Positions 1-7,290 of a DNA stretch of 64,000 bases are shown piece after piece. A model generated the notes under the pieces. It had not been told where the DNA came from. It saw nothing but the letters and a program-made list of their open reading frames with translations, and ran no database searches. A program made the translations under genes and the position numbers. The DNA is from Pseudoxanthomonas indica (GTDB lineage: Bacteria; Pseudomonadota; Gammaproteobacteria; Xanthomonadales; Xanthomonadaceae), in assembly GCF_900167565.1 (NCBI RefSeq), contig NZ_FUZV01000001.1, positions 186,001 through 250,000 on the forward strand, written 5' to 3'. The stretch's first letter is position 1; each line of letters begins with the position of its first letter.

Positions 1-302
1 ACAAGATCGACTACAAGCCGGTGCCGCCGCGTTACCGCACGCCGTATTTCAGCCACATCATGGGCGGCTATTCGGCCGGCTACTACGCCTATATCTGGTC
101 GGAAGTGCTGGACGCCAACAGCCAGAAATGGTTCGAGGAACACGGCGGGCTGACCCGCGCCAATGGCGACCACTTCCGCAGCACCCTGCTCTCGCGTGGC
201 GGTAGCGAAGACGCGATGAAGCTGTTCCATGATTTCGCCGGCCACGATCCCAAGATCGAGCCCCTGCTGGAAAAGCGCGGCCTGACCGCACCCGGCAAGT
301 AA
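1..302 (+). CDS. dcp: Peptidyl-dipeptidase Dcp, C-terminal fragment (5' end outside window)
   Basis: The reading frame is open from base 3, so the gene begins before the window; about 99 C-terminal residues are visible. The segment reading PYFSHIMGGYSAGYYAYIWS is the conserved C-terminal region of M3-family oligopeptidases (Dcp/OpdA), zinc enzymes that remove dipeptides from peptide C-termini. The HEXXH zinc motif lies upstream and is not visible. Dcp and oligopeptidase A are close relatives, so Dcp is the likelier but not the only choice. A strong hairpin terminator follows the stop codon. Confidence 0.88.
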   Translation, partial: KIDYKPVPPRYRTPYFSHIMGGYSAGYYAYIWSEVLDANSQKWFEEHGGLTRANGDHFRSTLLSRGGSEDAMKLFHDFAGHDPKIEPLLEKRGLTAPGK

Positions 303-330
303 GCGTCACCTTCCTCGTCGCAACAGCCAG

Positions 331-361
331 CACGCCACCTTCGGGTGGCGTGATGGTTTTT
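331..361 (+). terminator. Rho-independent terminator of dcp
   Basis: CACGCCACC and GGTGGCGTG pair around a TTCG tetraloop and are followed by a run of T residues. It lies about 30 bases after the Dcp stop codon. Confidence 0.85.
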
Positions 362-381
362 GCTGGGATGACGATGGGTCG

Positions 382-813
382 TTACCTGACTTCAGCCAGA
401 GAAACGCTGCGTACGTCGAGGGCATGCCACGCATGACCCGCCTCGCTTCTTCGGTGATAGACGCCTTCAAGCGAGACACGCAAGCGCACCGGGTCCTTGT
501 CGAGATTGTTGAAGCCGAGGTCGAGGATTCTCTTGAAATCCGCTTCGAACCCTTTCGTTTCCTCGAACTCCACCTGTGTGCTGTTGCCGTTGCATGCAAC
601 CAACGCCATTCCATGCCGGGTGGCATTCAAGCAAGCGGCGACCTGGACGATTTGTCCATCGTACTTATCGGCGTGCATGAAGACTTGCTCGATGGGCACA
701 AATGTCGGCGCGCCTGCGTTGGACGTAAAGACGCATGTGCCGAGGAACCCCAGCAAGAGGTATCTGCCGGGAATTGATTTCAGGATCGCAAGCTCTGCTG
801 TTGCCTGCAACAT
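382..813 (-). CDS. Hypothetical exported protein, OB-fold-like
   Basis: I do not recognise a named family. The start chosen (ATG at 813) gives a basic N-terminus followed by a hydrophobic stretch (YLLLGFLGTCVF) ending near NAGA, which reads like a signal peptide; the frame stays open upstream to 861. The mature part starts with a 'HADKYDGQIVQVAACL' pattern like small OB-like proteins that begin 'NPERYDGKRVRVIGYL', but this is a loose resemblance. Its base composition looks clearly less G+C-rich than its neighbours, and an attC-like palindrome lies just upstream of its start, so it may have been acquired by transfer. Function unknown. Confidence 0.55.
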   Translation of the reverse strand: MLQATAELAILKSIPGRYLLLGFLGTCVFTSNAGAPTFVPIEQVFMHADKYDGQIVQVAACLNATRHGMALVACNGNSTQVEFEETKGFEADFKRILDLGFNNLDKDPVRLRVSLEGVYHRRSEAGHAWHALDVRSVSLAEVR

Positions 814-845
814 GGGACGAGCACTCCGCCAGACGACAGATGAAG

Positions 846-917
846 GCATAACATACATCAAGCAGCAAGCTACATGACGCGCATTCCCACGAGTCCATTA
901 GCGCGTGCTTGTTAGGC
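846..917. repeat. attC-like imperfect palindrome
   Basis: A 72-base stretch begins with GCATAAC and ends with GTTAGGC. Inside it GCGCGT/ACGCGC and AAGC/GCTT can pair in a nested way. GTTAGGC fits the integron core consensus GTTRRRY, but GCATAAC differs from RYYYAAC at one base. No integrase gene is in view. It could be a decayed cassette recombination site or chance. Confidence 0.2.
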
Positions 918-945
918 GCGAGAGTCAGCACACCCCACTCGCAGC

Positions 946-2058
946 CTAGCGCGCCGCGATGTAGCCGCCGGCACGACCCGACGGCGAAAACACGATTTGC
1001 CACAGCTGCAACCGCCGCGCACGGAATCCTCCCATCGACGCCGACAGGTAGTACCGCCACATGCGCCGGAAGCGTTCATCGTAGCGCGCGTCCAGGTGCT
1101 CCCATGCGGCTTCCACATTGGATCGCCAGGCTTGCAGTGTGCGGTCGTAGTCGGCGCCGAAGCTGTGCCAATCCTCCAGCACGAACAAGCCTTCGCTGGC
1201 CTGGCTGATCTGCGCTGCCGAAGGCAGCATGGAGTTGGGGAAGATGTACTTGTTGATCCACGCATCAGTGCGGCGCACCGAGACATTGCCGCCGATGGTG
1301 TGCAGCAGGAACAAGCCCTGCGCGGGCAGCAAACGCCGCATCACTTCGAAATAGGTCCGGTAGTTCTTCTGTCCGACGTGCTCGAACATCCCCAGCGAGA
1401 AGCCGGCGTCGAAGCGCTCACTCAGATCGCGGTAATCCTGCAGGCGGATGTCGATGGGCAGGCCAGCGCACAGGTCCCGCGCGTAGTCGGCCTGCTCGCG
1501 CGAGATGGTGATGCCCACGCCGCTTACGCCGTAGTGCTCGGCGGCAAACTTCAGTGCTTCGCCCCAGCCGCAGCCGATGTCGACCACCCGCATGCCCGGC
1601 TGCAACTGCAGCTTGCGGCAAACCAGATCCAGCTTGGCCTCCTGCGCCGCGTCCAGCGTCTGCGCATCGCGCCAGTATGCGCAGCTGTAGACCAGGCGCT
1701 GGCCCAGCATGGCGCGATAGAGGTCGTTGCCCAGATCGTAATGACGCTCGCCTACCTGACGACTGCGCGCGCGCGTCTGCGGATTGAACCAGCGCGCATA
1801 CAGCGCATCGAGGAGGTCGCCTGCGCGGACGCGCTCGTCCACATGCGCGCGCAGCAGGCGATACAGCACGCCATCCAGGGAGCGCGCATCCCAGTCGCCG
1901 TCCATGTAGCTTTCGCCCAGCCCCAGCGAACCCTGGCTCAGCACACGCCCGTAAAAGCGCGGGTCGTGAACCTGGATGTCCCAGTCCCGCTGCTGGCCAA
2001 TCCGCACATCCGCCTCGGCCAGCAGTCCTTGGACTTTCCGGGCGACGCGGTCAGGCAT
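946..2058 (-). CDS. cfa: Cyclopropane-fatty-acyl-phospholipid synthase
   Basis: This 370-residue cytosolic or peripheral membrane enzyme transfers a methylene group from S-adenosylmethionine to unsaturated acyl chains of membrane phospholipids, a typical stationary-phase or stress modification. Visible features are the N-terminal region with 'SLGLGESYMDGDWDA', the 'HYDLGNDLY' motif common to CFA/mycolic acid synthases, the SAM-binding 'VVDIGCGWGEAL', and the C-terminal 'WRYYLSASMGGFRARRLQLW'. Length matches the family. It is followed on the same strand, after a gap that includes the neighbouring lipoprotein's end, by no obvious partner, so it may be monocistronic. Confidence 0.95.
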   Translation of the reverse strand: MPDRVARKVQGLLAEADVRIGQQRDWDIQVHDPRFYGRVLSQGSLGLGESYMDGDWDARSLDGVLYRLLRAHVDERVRAGDLLDALYARWFNPQTRARSRQVGERHYDLGNDLYRAMLGQRLVYSCAYWRDAQTLDAAQEAKLDLVCRKLQLQPGMRVVDIGCGWGEALKFAAEHYGVSGVGITISREQADYARDLCAGLPIDIRLQDYRDLSERFDAGFSLGMFEHVGQKNYRTYFEVMRRLLPAQGLFLLHTIGGNVSVRRTDAWINKYIFPNSMLPSAAQISQASEGLFVLEDWHSFGADYDRTLQAWRSNVEAAWEHLDARYDERFRRMWRYYLSASMGGFRARRLQLWQIVFSPSGRAGGYIAAR

Positions 2059-2072
2059 GGCACGAGACCTGG

Positions 2073-2915
2073 CTAGGGAGAGAACAGATCGCGGTAGGCT
2101 GGCGCGATATGCGGCTTCAGCACCGACGCCGGCACATCGACATTCTGCACACCGTAGGCATAGGGACCAATCTGGTACGGCGGAAACACGAAGCGCAAGC
2201 CGCGGATCTTCTGGTTACCATCCAGCAACGGTTCGAAGTGCTCGAAGTTTTCCGGCTTGGCCGTTGCACCCTCATCGATGGACTTGGCGTCGTCACTCAG
2301 AACCCGCGCCAGTTCCTCGGGCGTCAATGCGCTGTCCTGGCTGGCGCGCTCCTGCGATGCAATCTTCAGCTGCGCACGCGCGTAGCTGCTGACCGCAGTC
2401 CAGCCTGCCGCCGTGGGGATCAAATCACTGGCAGTCAGCAGGCGGCTGTCGCGGACAAGCCAGACATAGCGCATGACCAGCGGCTGGCCATGGGCGCCGC
2501 CGCTATAGAGGTCGCCGTCGGCGGCAATGGCCACCAGGTCCGGCGTTTCAGCGAGCTTCTGGTAGCTCAGGGTCAAGTCGTAAGGAACGGTGGGCCGGTC
2601 GTTGCCCAGGGCGTCCACTTCGCCCTTCAGCTCATCGCGTCGTTGTTGCGAGTACTTGGCCAACACCTCGACCAGGCCCGGATAGCGTTCCAAACCCACC
2701 GGATAGGTGATGCCCACCACCATGCGGTCGGAGGTTTCCAGCACGTCCTTCAGGACGGGAGTACCGGTCGCAGGCGCGGCGACAGGCGGCGTGGTGGCGG
2801 CGGGCGCGGGAGTTGACGGTGTGGCCGCCGGCGCGGCGTCGTCGCCACGCTTGCACGCGGTCAGGGCGACGCCGATGGCGGCGATCAACACGGCGTTGCG
2901 GAGATGCGTTTGCAT
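2073..2915 (-). CDS. DUF3298-domain lipoprotein
   Basis: The start at 2915 gives a signal peptide ending in the lipobox LTAC, so the product is a lipoprotein. A Pro/Ala/Thr-rich linker of about 40 residues follows, then a globular part with 'GDLYSGGAHGQPLVMRYVW' and 'FPPYQIGPYAYG', which are hallmarks of the DUF3298/RsiV-like fold (DUF4163 region precedes it). RsiV of Bacillus binds lysozyme, but no anti-sigma partner is encoded here, so the role is unknown; a cell-envelope binding or sensing function is only a guess. It ends 14 bases before the cfa start on the same strand and may be co-transcribed with it. Confidence 0.8.
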   Translation of the reverse strand: MQTHLRNAVLIAAIGVALTACKRGDDAAPAATPSTPAPAATTPPVAAPATGTPVLKDVLETSDRMVVGITYPVGLERYPGLVEVLAKYSQQRRDELKGEVDALGNDRPTVPYDLTLSYQKLAETPDLVAIAADGDLYSGGAHGQPLVMRYVWLVRDSRLLTASDLIPTAAGWTAVSSYARAQLKIASQERASQDSALTPEELARVLSDDAKSIDEGATAKPENFEHFEPLLDGNQKIRGLRFVFPPYQIGPYAYGVQNVDVPASVLKPHIAPAYRDLFSP

Positions 2916-2996
2916 GTGGGGCTCCTTGTCCACCAATGGCACGGCGCCAGTGTATGGCGCAGCGCAGCAGCCCTCCAGATGGCGCGCGCTGCCGGT

Positions 2997-3275
2997 TCAG
3001 GCAAGCACGTCGGCGTACTCCGGATGGCGCTGCACATAATCAGCGGCATAGGAGCATGCCGGAATCACTTTCCATCCCTGCTGCCGCGCATACTCCAGGG
3101 CCGCTTTCACCAAAGCGCCGGCGATGCCCCGCCCGCCGATCGCCGGTGGAACGCCGGTATGGTCAATGCTGATGCGGTCCGGCAGTTGCCGATAGACGAG
3201 TTCGGCCTGCTCTCCCTCCACTTCAGTCCAGAAGCGCCGGGCGGCGGAGTCATGGTGAATCGTGATGTCTGTCAC
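2997..3275 (-). CDS. GNAT-family N-acetyltransferase, small YjdJ-like
   Basis: About 92 residues. I chose the GTG at 3275 because AGAGG lies about ten bases upstream and the family normally starts just before 'ITIHHD'; an ATG further upstream (3350) would add an unsupported tail. The acetyl-CoA-binding signature is 'IGGRGIAGALVKAALEYAR', followed by 'WKVIPACSYAADYVQRHPEY', typical of the compact single-domain GNAT proteins (COG2388). Substrate is unknown. It is divergent from the small sigma-54-linked gene at 3459. Confidence 0.85.
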   Translation of the reverse strand: MTDITIHHDSAARRFWTEVEGEQAELVYRQLPDRISIDHTGVPPAIGGRGIAGALVKAALEYARQQGWKVIPACSYAADYVQRHPEYADVLA

Positions 3276-3404
3276 GCTGTTAAGCCTCTGAATTCGCGTT
3301 GGTTTTGCCTGAACGGACAGAAGTCGACGCGTAACGTCACTTTGGGTCACGTCAAAAAGACGACGTCCGACTCGCTTTCACATGGTTCATACGGTTTTCG
3401 AAAG

Positions 3405-3420
3405 TTGGCACGGTCCCTGC
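3405..3420 (+). promoter_or_regulatory. Sigma-54 (RpoN) promoter
   Basis: TTGGCACGGTCCCTGC fits the -24/-12 consensus TGGCACG-N4-TTGC with exact GG-N10-GC spacing and one departure (C for T before TGC). The predicted start site is near 3432, giving a short leader to the ATG at 3459. The activator that would serve it cannot be named from the sequence. Confidence 0.75.
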
Positions 3421-3458
3421 GTGTAACGGGCACGACCCTTGACGTACGGAGACACCCG

Positions 3459-3662
3459 ATGAGTGCCATCGACCAAGCGCCCGAAGCGGCCCTCGCCAGC
3501 GATTCCACGCTGCTCGAAGGCCTGTTCCAGCTCACCGTGACCGGGCATACCCAGGACTGGGAGTTCGAACGCCTGAACAATGCGGTTTACGAGCGTCTGC
3601 TGTCCAGCTATGCCATGGAAGAAATCGGCAGCGCCAAGATTTCCAAGAGCATGGTGGGCTGA
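3459..3662 (+). CDS. Orphan 67-residue protein behind a sigma-54 promoter
   Basis: I do not recognise this protein. It begins MSAIDQAPEAALASDSTLLE, has a GGAG ribosome-binding site about eight bases ahead of the ATG, and ends with ...SAKISKSMVG. There is no signal peptide or membrane segment; the sequence is acidic in the first half and looks mostly helical. A longer frame runs upstream to 2904, but the ribosome site, the sigma-54 promoter and the overlap with the GNAT gene argue for the short form. Expression probably depends on RpoN and an enhancer-binding protein. Confidence 0.7.
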   Translation: MSAIDQAPEAALASDSTLLEGLFQLTVTGHTQDWEFERLNNAVYERLLSSYAMEEIGSAKISKSMVG

Positions 3663-3784
3663 TACCGCCCACCGGCCTCCCCGCCCCGCGGCGGAGAGGT
3701 CGCAATGACGTTGCTGCAAGCGGCGACCGGCATGGTCGCCGGACTCGCCAGCGCAATCCCGCACCGCGGATGCCGCGTCCTGGT

Positions 3785-4840
3785 TCACTCGTCTCCCCGA
3801 TGATCGCGCTTGCCCTGACTGCGGCGATCGCGCGCACTCATGCTGCCCTGGATGGCCTTCATCCGGCTTTCGGCCGCATGCAATTCCACCTGTTTGTTCG
3901 CCGCTGCCGGCGACTGTGCGCCGCTTTCTTTCGGTGCAGCGGCATTGTGACCGTGATCCAACTGCTGCCACGGCGCCGGCTCACGGTCATGCTGGCGCTT
4001 GCGGGCCAGCAGTGCCTGGGTCTTGGCCAACGCCTGCGCCGGAGTCACCGATTTGCGCGTCGTACCGCGACGGCCCGCGCGCTTGTTGGCGGTGGTCTTC
4101 TTGACCGTCACGCCCGCAGTCGGCGTCGTTGCCGCGACCTGGGTGGCCGGTGCCGAATGCGTGGTTGACCGGCGCGTGGCCTGACCCGCGCCGCTGCGCT
4201 GAGAGGCCTTGCGCGGCGCCGCTTTCTTCGCTGGCGTTCGTGTGGTTTTGCGTGCGGCTGACTTCGTTGCGGGTGACTTCCTGACGGCAGTCTTCTTGAC
4301 GGCGGATTTGCCGGGAGCCGCCTTCCTGGCGGTGGTTTTCTTGTTGGCAGACTTCTTGACCGCTGTCTTCTTCACTGCAGCCTTCTTCACCGCCGCCTTC
4401 TTCACCGCAGACTTCTTGACCGCAGTCTTCCTGGCGGGCGCTTTCCTGGCCGTCGACGCGTTCACTGACTTCTTCGCTGTCTTCCTGGTCGCCTGCTTGG
4501 CGGCAACCTTCCTGGCCGGCGCGCGGCGCGTGCTGCCGGCCGCGCTCTTGCGCGTGCTGGTCTTGCTGGCGGCCGACTTGGCGGCGTTCTTGCCAGCGGC
4601 TGTCTTGCGGGCCGGCGCCTTCTTCGCGACCGGTTTGCGTGTGCTCGTCGCACTGCCGGTGACCCGGCCGACCGCCCGTTTGGCTGCCGTAATCACCTTG
4701 CCGGCGGCCTTGCTCACTGCCTTCTTGACCGCTGCCACTTTGCGTGCGGCTTGCTTGTTGGCCTTGCCGGTCGCGCTGCGGGTGGACTTGCTCTTTGCGC
4801 CGGTGCTGCCACCGGCCGTCTTGCGTGCGCGTGTTGCCAT
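3785..4840 (-). CDS. Histone H1-like Lys/Ala-rich DNA-binding protein
   Basis: 351 residues from the ATG at 4840, which is preceded by TGGAG. Nearly the whole protein consists of Lys, Ala, Thr, Arg and Ser in degenerate repeats such as AVKKS, AVKKAAVKKA and ARKTA, with almost no acidic residues until the C-terminus. This is the pattern of bacterial histone H1-like or AlgP-like proteins that bind and compact DNA non-specifically. The last 70 residues are more normal (KTQALLARKRQHDREPAPW) and may be a separate segment. The repeats make the length prone to change by slippage between strains. The opposite strand also carries a long open frame, which is a composition artefact. Confidence 0.8.
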   Translation of the reverse strand: MATRARKTAGGSTGAKSKSTRSATGKANKQAARKVAAVKKAVSKAAGKVITAAKRAVGRVTGSATSTRKPVAKKAPARKTAAGKNAAKSAASKTSTRKSAAGSTRRAPARKVAAKQATRKTAKKSVNASTARKAPARKTAVKKSAVKKAAVKKAAVKKTAVKKSANKKTTARKAAPGKSAVKKTAVRKSPATKSAARKTTRTPAKKAAPRKASQRSGAGQATRRSTTHSAPATQVAATTPTAGVTVKKTTANKRAGRRGTTRKSVTPAQALAKTQALLARKRQHDREPAPWQQLDHGHNAAAPKESGAQSPAAANKQVELHAAESRMKAIQGSMSARDRRSQGKRDHRGDE

Positions 4841-4914
4841 GCTCTGCTCCACGGGTTGCGTTGCATCCGTGGATAACACAGCCGATCTTCAAATCAAGTG
4901 AGCATGCGCACCAC

Positions 4915-5526
4915 TCAACCGCCGATACCGAGTTCGCGCAGGAAGTGTCCCAGTACCTGTGGCTGCATCACCAGCATGAAAAGCACGCCATAGGCCGCGC
5001 CCGCCAGATGCGCACCGTGCGCGATGTTGTCGCCACCGCGCCTGTCCATCCAGATGCTGTAGGCCACGTACAACACGGCGAACAGGATGGCCGGCATCGG
5101 GATGACGAAGACGTAGATGCGCGCCCACGGCTGCAGCAGGATGAACGCGAACAACATCGCCGACACCGCGCCGGAAGCGCCCAGCGCGCGGTAGTTGGGA
5201 TCCTTCTGGTGCTTGAGGTAGGTCGGCAGGATCGACACCACCAGCGCCGACAGGTACAGCAGCGGAAACGCCCAGATGTGGCCGGACAGCTGCGCCATCA
5301 TCGGCTCCATGAAACGGCCGAAGAAGAACAGCGTGAGCATGTTGAACAGCAGGTGCCAGTAATCGGCATGGATGAAACCGTAGGTCACCAGGCGGTCGTA
5401 CTGCTTGTTGCGGTCAATCGCCGGCGGCCACAGGATCAACCGGCCCGCCAGACCGGGCGTCTTGAACGCCAGCAGCGAGACAATCGTGGTGACGGCGATC
5501 AGCAACAGGGTAATCGGGGCTTGCAT
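4915..5526 (-). CDS. Rhomboid-family intramembrane serine protease
   Basis: 203 residues with about six membrane segments. The catalytic pair is visible: serine in GASGAVSAM and histidine in HGAHLAGAAYG. The HxxxN element of the second helix is present as 'YWHLLFNMLTLFFFGRFMEP', which builds the oxyanion site. The family cleaves membrane protein substrates within the bilayer; the substrate here is unknown. I prefer the ATG at 5526, with GAGGA ahead, over the TTG one codon upstream. It starts ten bases after the POT transporter stop and is very likely in its transcript. Confidence 0.92.
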   Translation of the reverse strand: MQAPITLLLIAVTTIVSLLAFKTPGLAGRLILWPPAIDRNKQYDRLVTYGFIHADYWHLLFNMLTLFFFGRFMEPMMAQLSGHIWAFPLLYLSALVVSILPTYLKHQKDPNYRALGASGAVSAMLFAFILLQPWARIYVFVIPMPAILFAVLYVAYSIWMDRRGGDNIAHGAHLAGAAYGVLFMLVMQPQVLGHFLRELGIGG

Positions 5527-5535
5527 CAAGAATCC

Positions 5536-7158
5536 TCAGGCGACGCGGTAATTGTCCTGCATCGGATAACGCCGCGCATACAGGGCAAACGCCAGCGCCG
5601 CCACGAAGGCGAAGCCGGCGAAGAAGAACATCAGGAAGGCATTCTCGCTCAGGCCGGTGCTGGCGATGTGGGCGGTGACGGTCTCGTTGCGCACACCGGC
5701 ATTGGTCAGCAACACCCACAGACCGCCGAAGGTACTGGTCAGGTACCAGAACGCCATGATCACGCCCTTCATGGCCTGGGTGGCCTGGCTGTAGGCGAAT
5801 TCCAGCGCGGTGGCCGACACCAGGATCTCGCCGAAGGTCAGCAAGGCATACGGCAGGATCTGCCAGGCCAGCGACACCGCATCGCCGCCATCCATCCACA
5901 GCTGCAGCACGCCGGCCACAATCCAGGCCAGGCCGGAAAACGCGATGCCCCAGCCCATCCGGCGCAACGGCGTGGGCTCGAAGCCGAGCCGGCGCAGCCA
6001 GGGATACAGCACCAGATTGTTGAACGGGATCAGCAGCATCACCATCGCCGGGTTGAGCGCCTGCAGCTGGCCGGCTTCGCTGACCAGCCAGCTCGGCCAC
6101 CACCAGGCGTCGTGCGGCATCACCATCTCCTTGCCCTGCAGTACCCAGGTGGATGCCTTCTGATCGAACAGCGACCAGAACGGCGTCACCAGCGCAAACA
6201 CGATCAGGATGCGCAGCACGGCGCGCACGCTGTCCACTGCCGCGTCCGGATGCAGCCCGCGCGCACGTTCCAGCTGCAGCGATGCGCCCCAGCCGCCGAA
6301 GGCGATCAACGCGCCCAGCGACAGACAGGCGGTGATGACGAAACCGAACGATTCCGGCCAGATTCCCGATACCAGCCCGGTCGCCGTCAGCGCCCAGCCC
6401 AACAGCATCGCCACCGCCAGGACCACGCCGGCGACCGCGACCAGGTAACCCGGCCTGGCCTCGCCACTGCGCTGCGTGCGCAAGGCGCTCAACACCACGC
6501 GCATGAACGAGTCCGGGTCGGCATTGTCGGGCGGCACGTTGACGTACTGCTTGCGCCCCAGCCAGAAGATGAAGGTGGCGATGAACATCAGGATGCCCGG
6601 GATGCCGAACGCCCAGGCCGCACCGAATTTCTTCAGGATCAGCGGCATCAGCAGCGAGGCGAAGAACGAGCCGAAGTTGATCGTCCAGTAGAACGCATCG
6701 AAGACGATCTTCGCCTTGCCCTTGTTGCTCTGGTCGAACTGGTCGCCGACAAACGACACCACCAGCGGCTTGATGCCGCCCGAGCCCAGCGCGATCAGGA
6801 ACAGGCCGCTATAGAAACCGGTGCGGTCGCCTTCGAACACCGCCAGGCAGGCATGGCCGGCGCAGTAGATCAGCGAGAACCACAGCACCGTGTTGTACTT
6901 GCCGAAGTAGCGATCCGACAGCCAACCGCCCAGCAGCGGGAAGAAATACACGCCGATGACGAAGCTGTGGAAGACATCCTTGGCCATGCCCGCGCGTTCG
7001 GCTTCGGGCAGGTAGGCCAGCAGGATGCTGCTGGTCAAGAACTGCACCAGGATGTTGCGCATTCCGTAGAAGCTGAAGCGCTCGCAGGCCTCGTTGCCGA
7101 TGATGTACGGGATCTGCCGCGGCAACCTGCCCGCGCTGGCTTCAAGAGGAGTGCTCAT
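5536..7158 (-). CDS. POT/PTR2-family proton-coupled peptide transporter
   Basis: 540 residues, twelve to fourteen predicted membrane helices. The first helix carries the proton-coupling motif ExxERFxxYG (EACERFSFYG); the PTR signatures 'GSGGIKPLVVSFVGDQF' and 'FYWTINFGSFFAS' follow. The family imports di- and tripeptides, and related proteins in this lineage are also annotated as general oligopeptide symporters. The start at 7158 (MSTPLEAS) is the usual one for homologues. Together with Dcp and the neighbouring M14 peptidase, it makes this a peptide-use neighbourhood. The rhomboid gene follows ten bases downstream. Confidence 0.93.
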   Translation of the reverse strand: MSTPLEASAGRLPRQIPYIIGNEACERFSFYGMRNILVQFLTSSILLAYLPEAERAGMAKDVFHSFVIGVYFFPLLGGWLSDRYFGKYNTVLWFSLIYCAGHACLAVFEGDRTGFYSGLFLIALGSGGIKPLVVSFVGDQFDQSNKGKAKIVFDAFYWTINFGSFFASLLMPLILKKFGAAWAFGIPGILMFIATFIFWLGRKQYVNVPPDNADPDSFMRVVLSALRTQRSGEARPGYLVAVAGVVLAVAMLLGWALTATGLVSGIWPESFGFVITACLSLGALIAFGGWGASLQLERARGLHPDAAVDSVRAVLRILIVFALVTPFWSLFDQKASTWVLQGKEMVMPHDAWWWPSWLVSEAGQLQALNPAMVMLLIPFNNLVLYPWLRRLGFEPTPLRRMGWGIAFSGLAWIVAGVLQLWMDGGDAVSLAWQILPYALLTFGEILVSATALEFAYSQATQAMKGVIMAFWYLTSTFGGLWVLLTNAGVRNETVTAHIASTGLSENAFLMFFFAGFAFVAALAFALYARRYPMQDNYRVA

Positions 7159-7290
7159 CCGGTGTTCCGCTGGCAAATTGGCTGAAGGGTACCGGATTCG
7201 CCCGGAGGGGTCGAACCTCCTCCGTCAGGGTGTGCGCAGCGGCTTCAGGCAGGCATCATGCGTTCCTTTCACCTGCACGAGTCCGCGCCC

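Noticed and set aside
4744..7185. An 813-codon open frame on the plus strand
   Set aside because: It is antisense to the rhomboid and POT genes and reads as a Gln/Arg/His-rich shadow.
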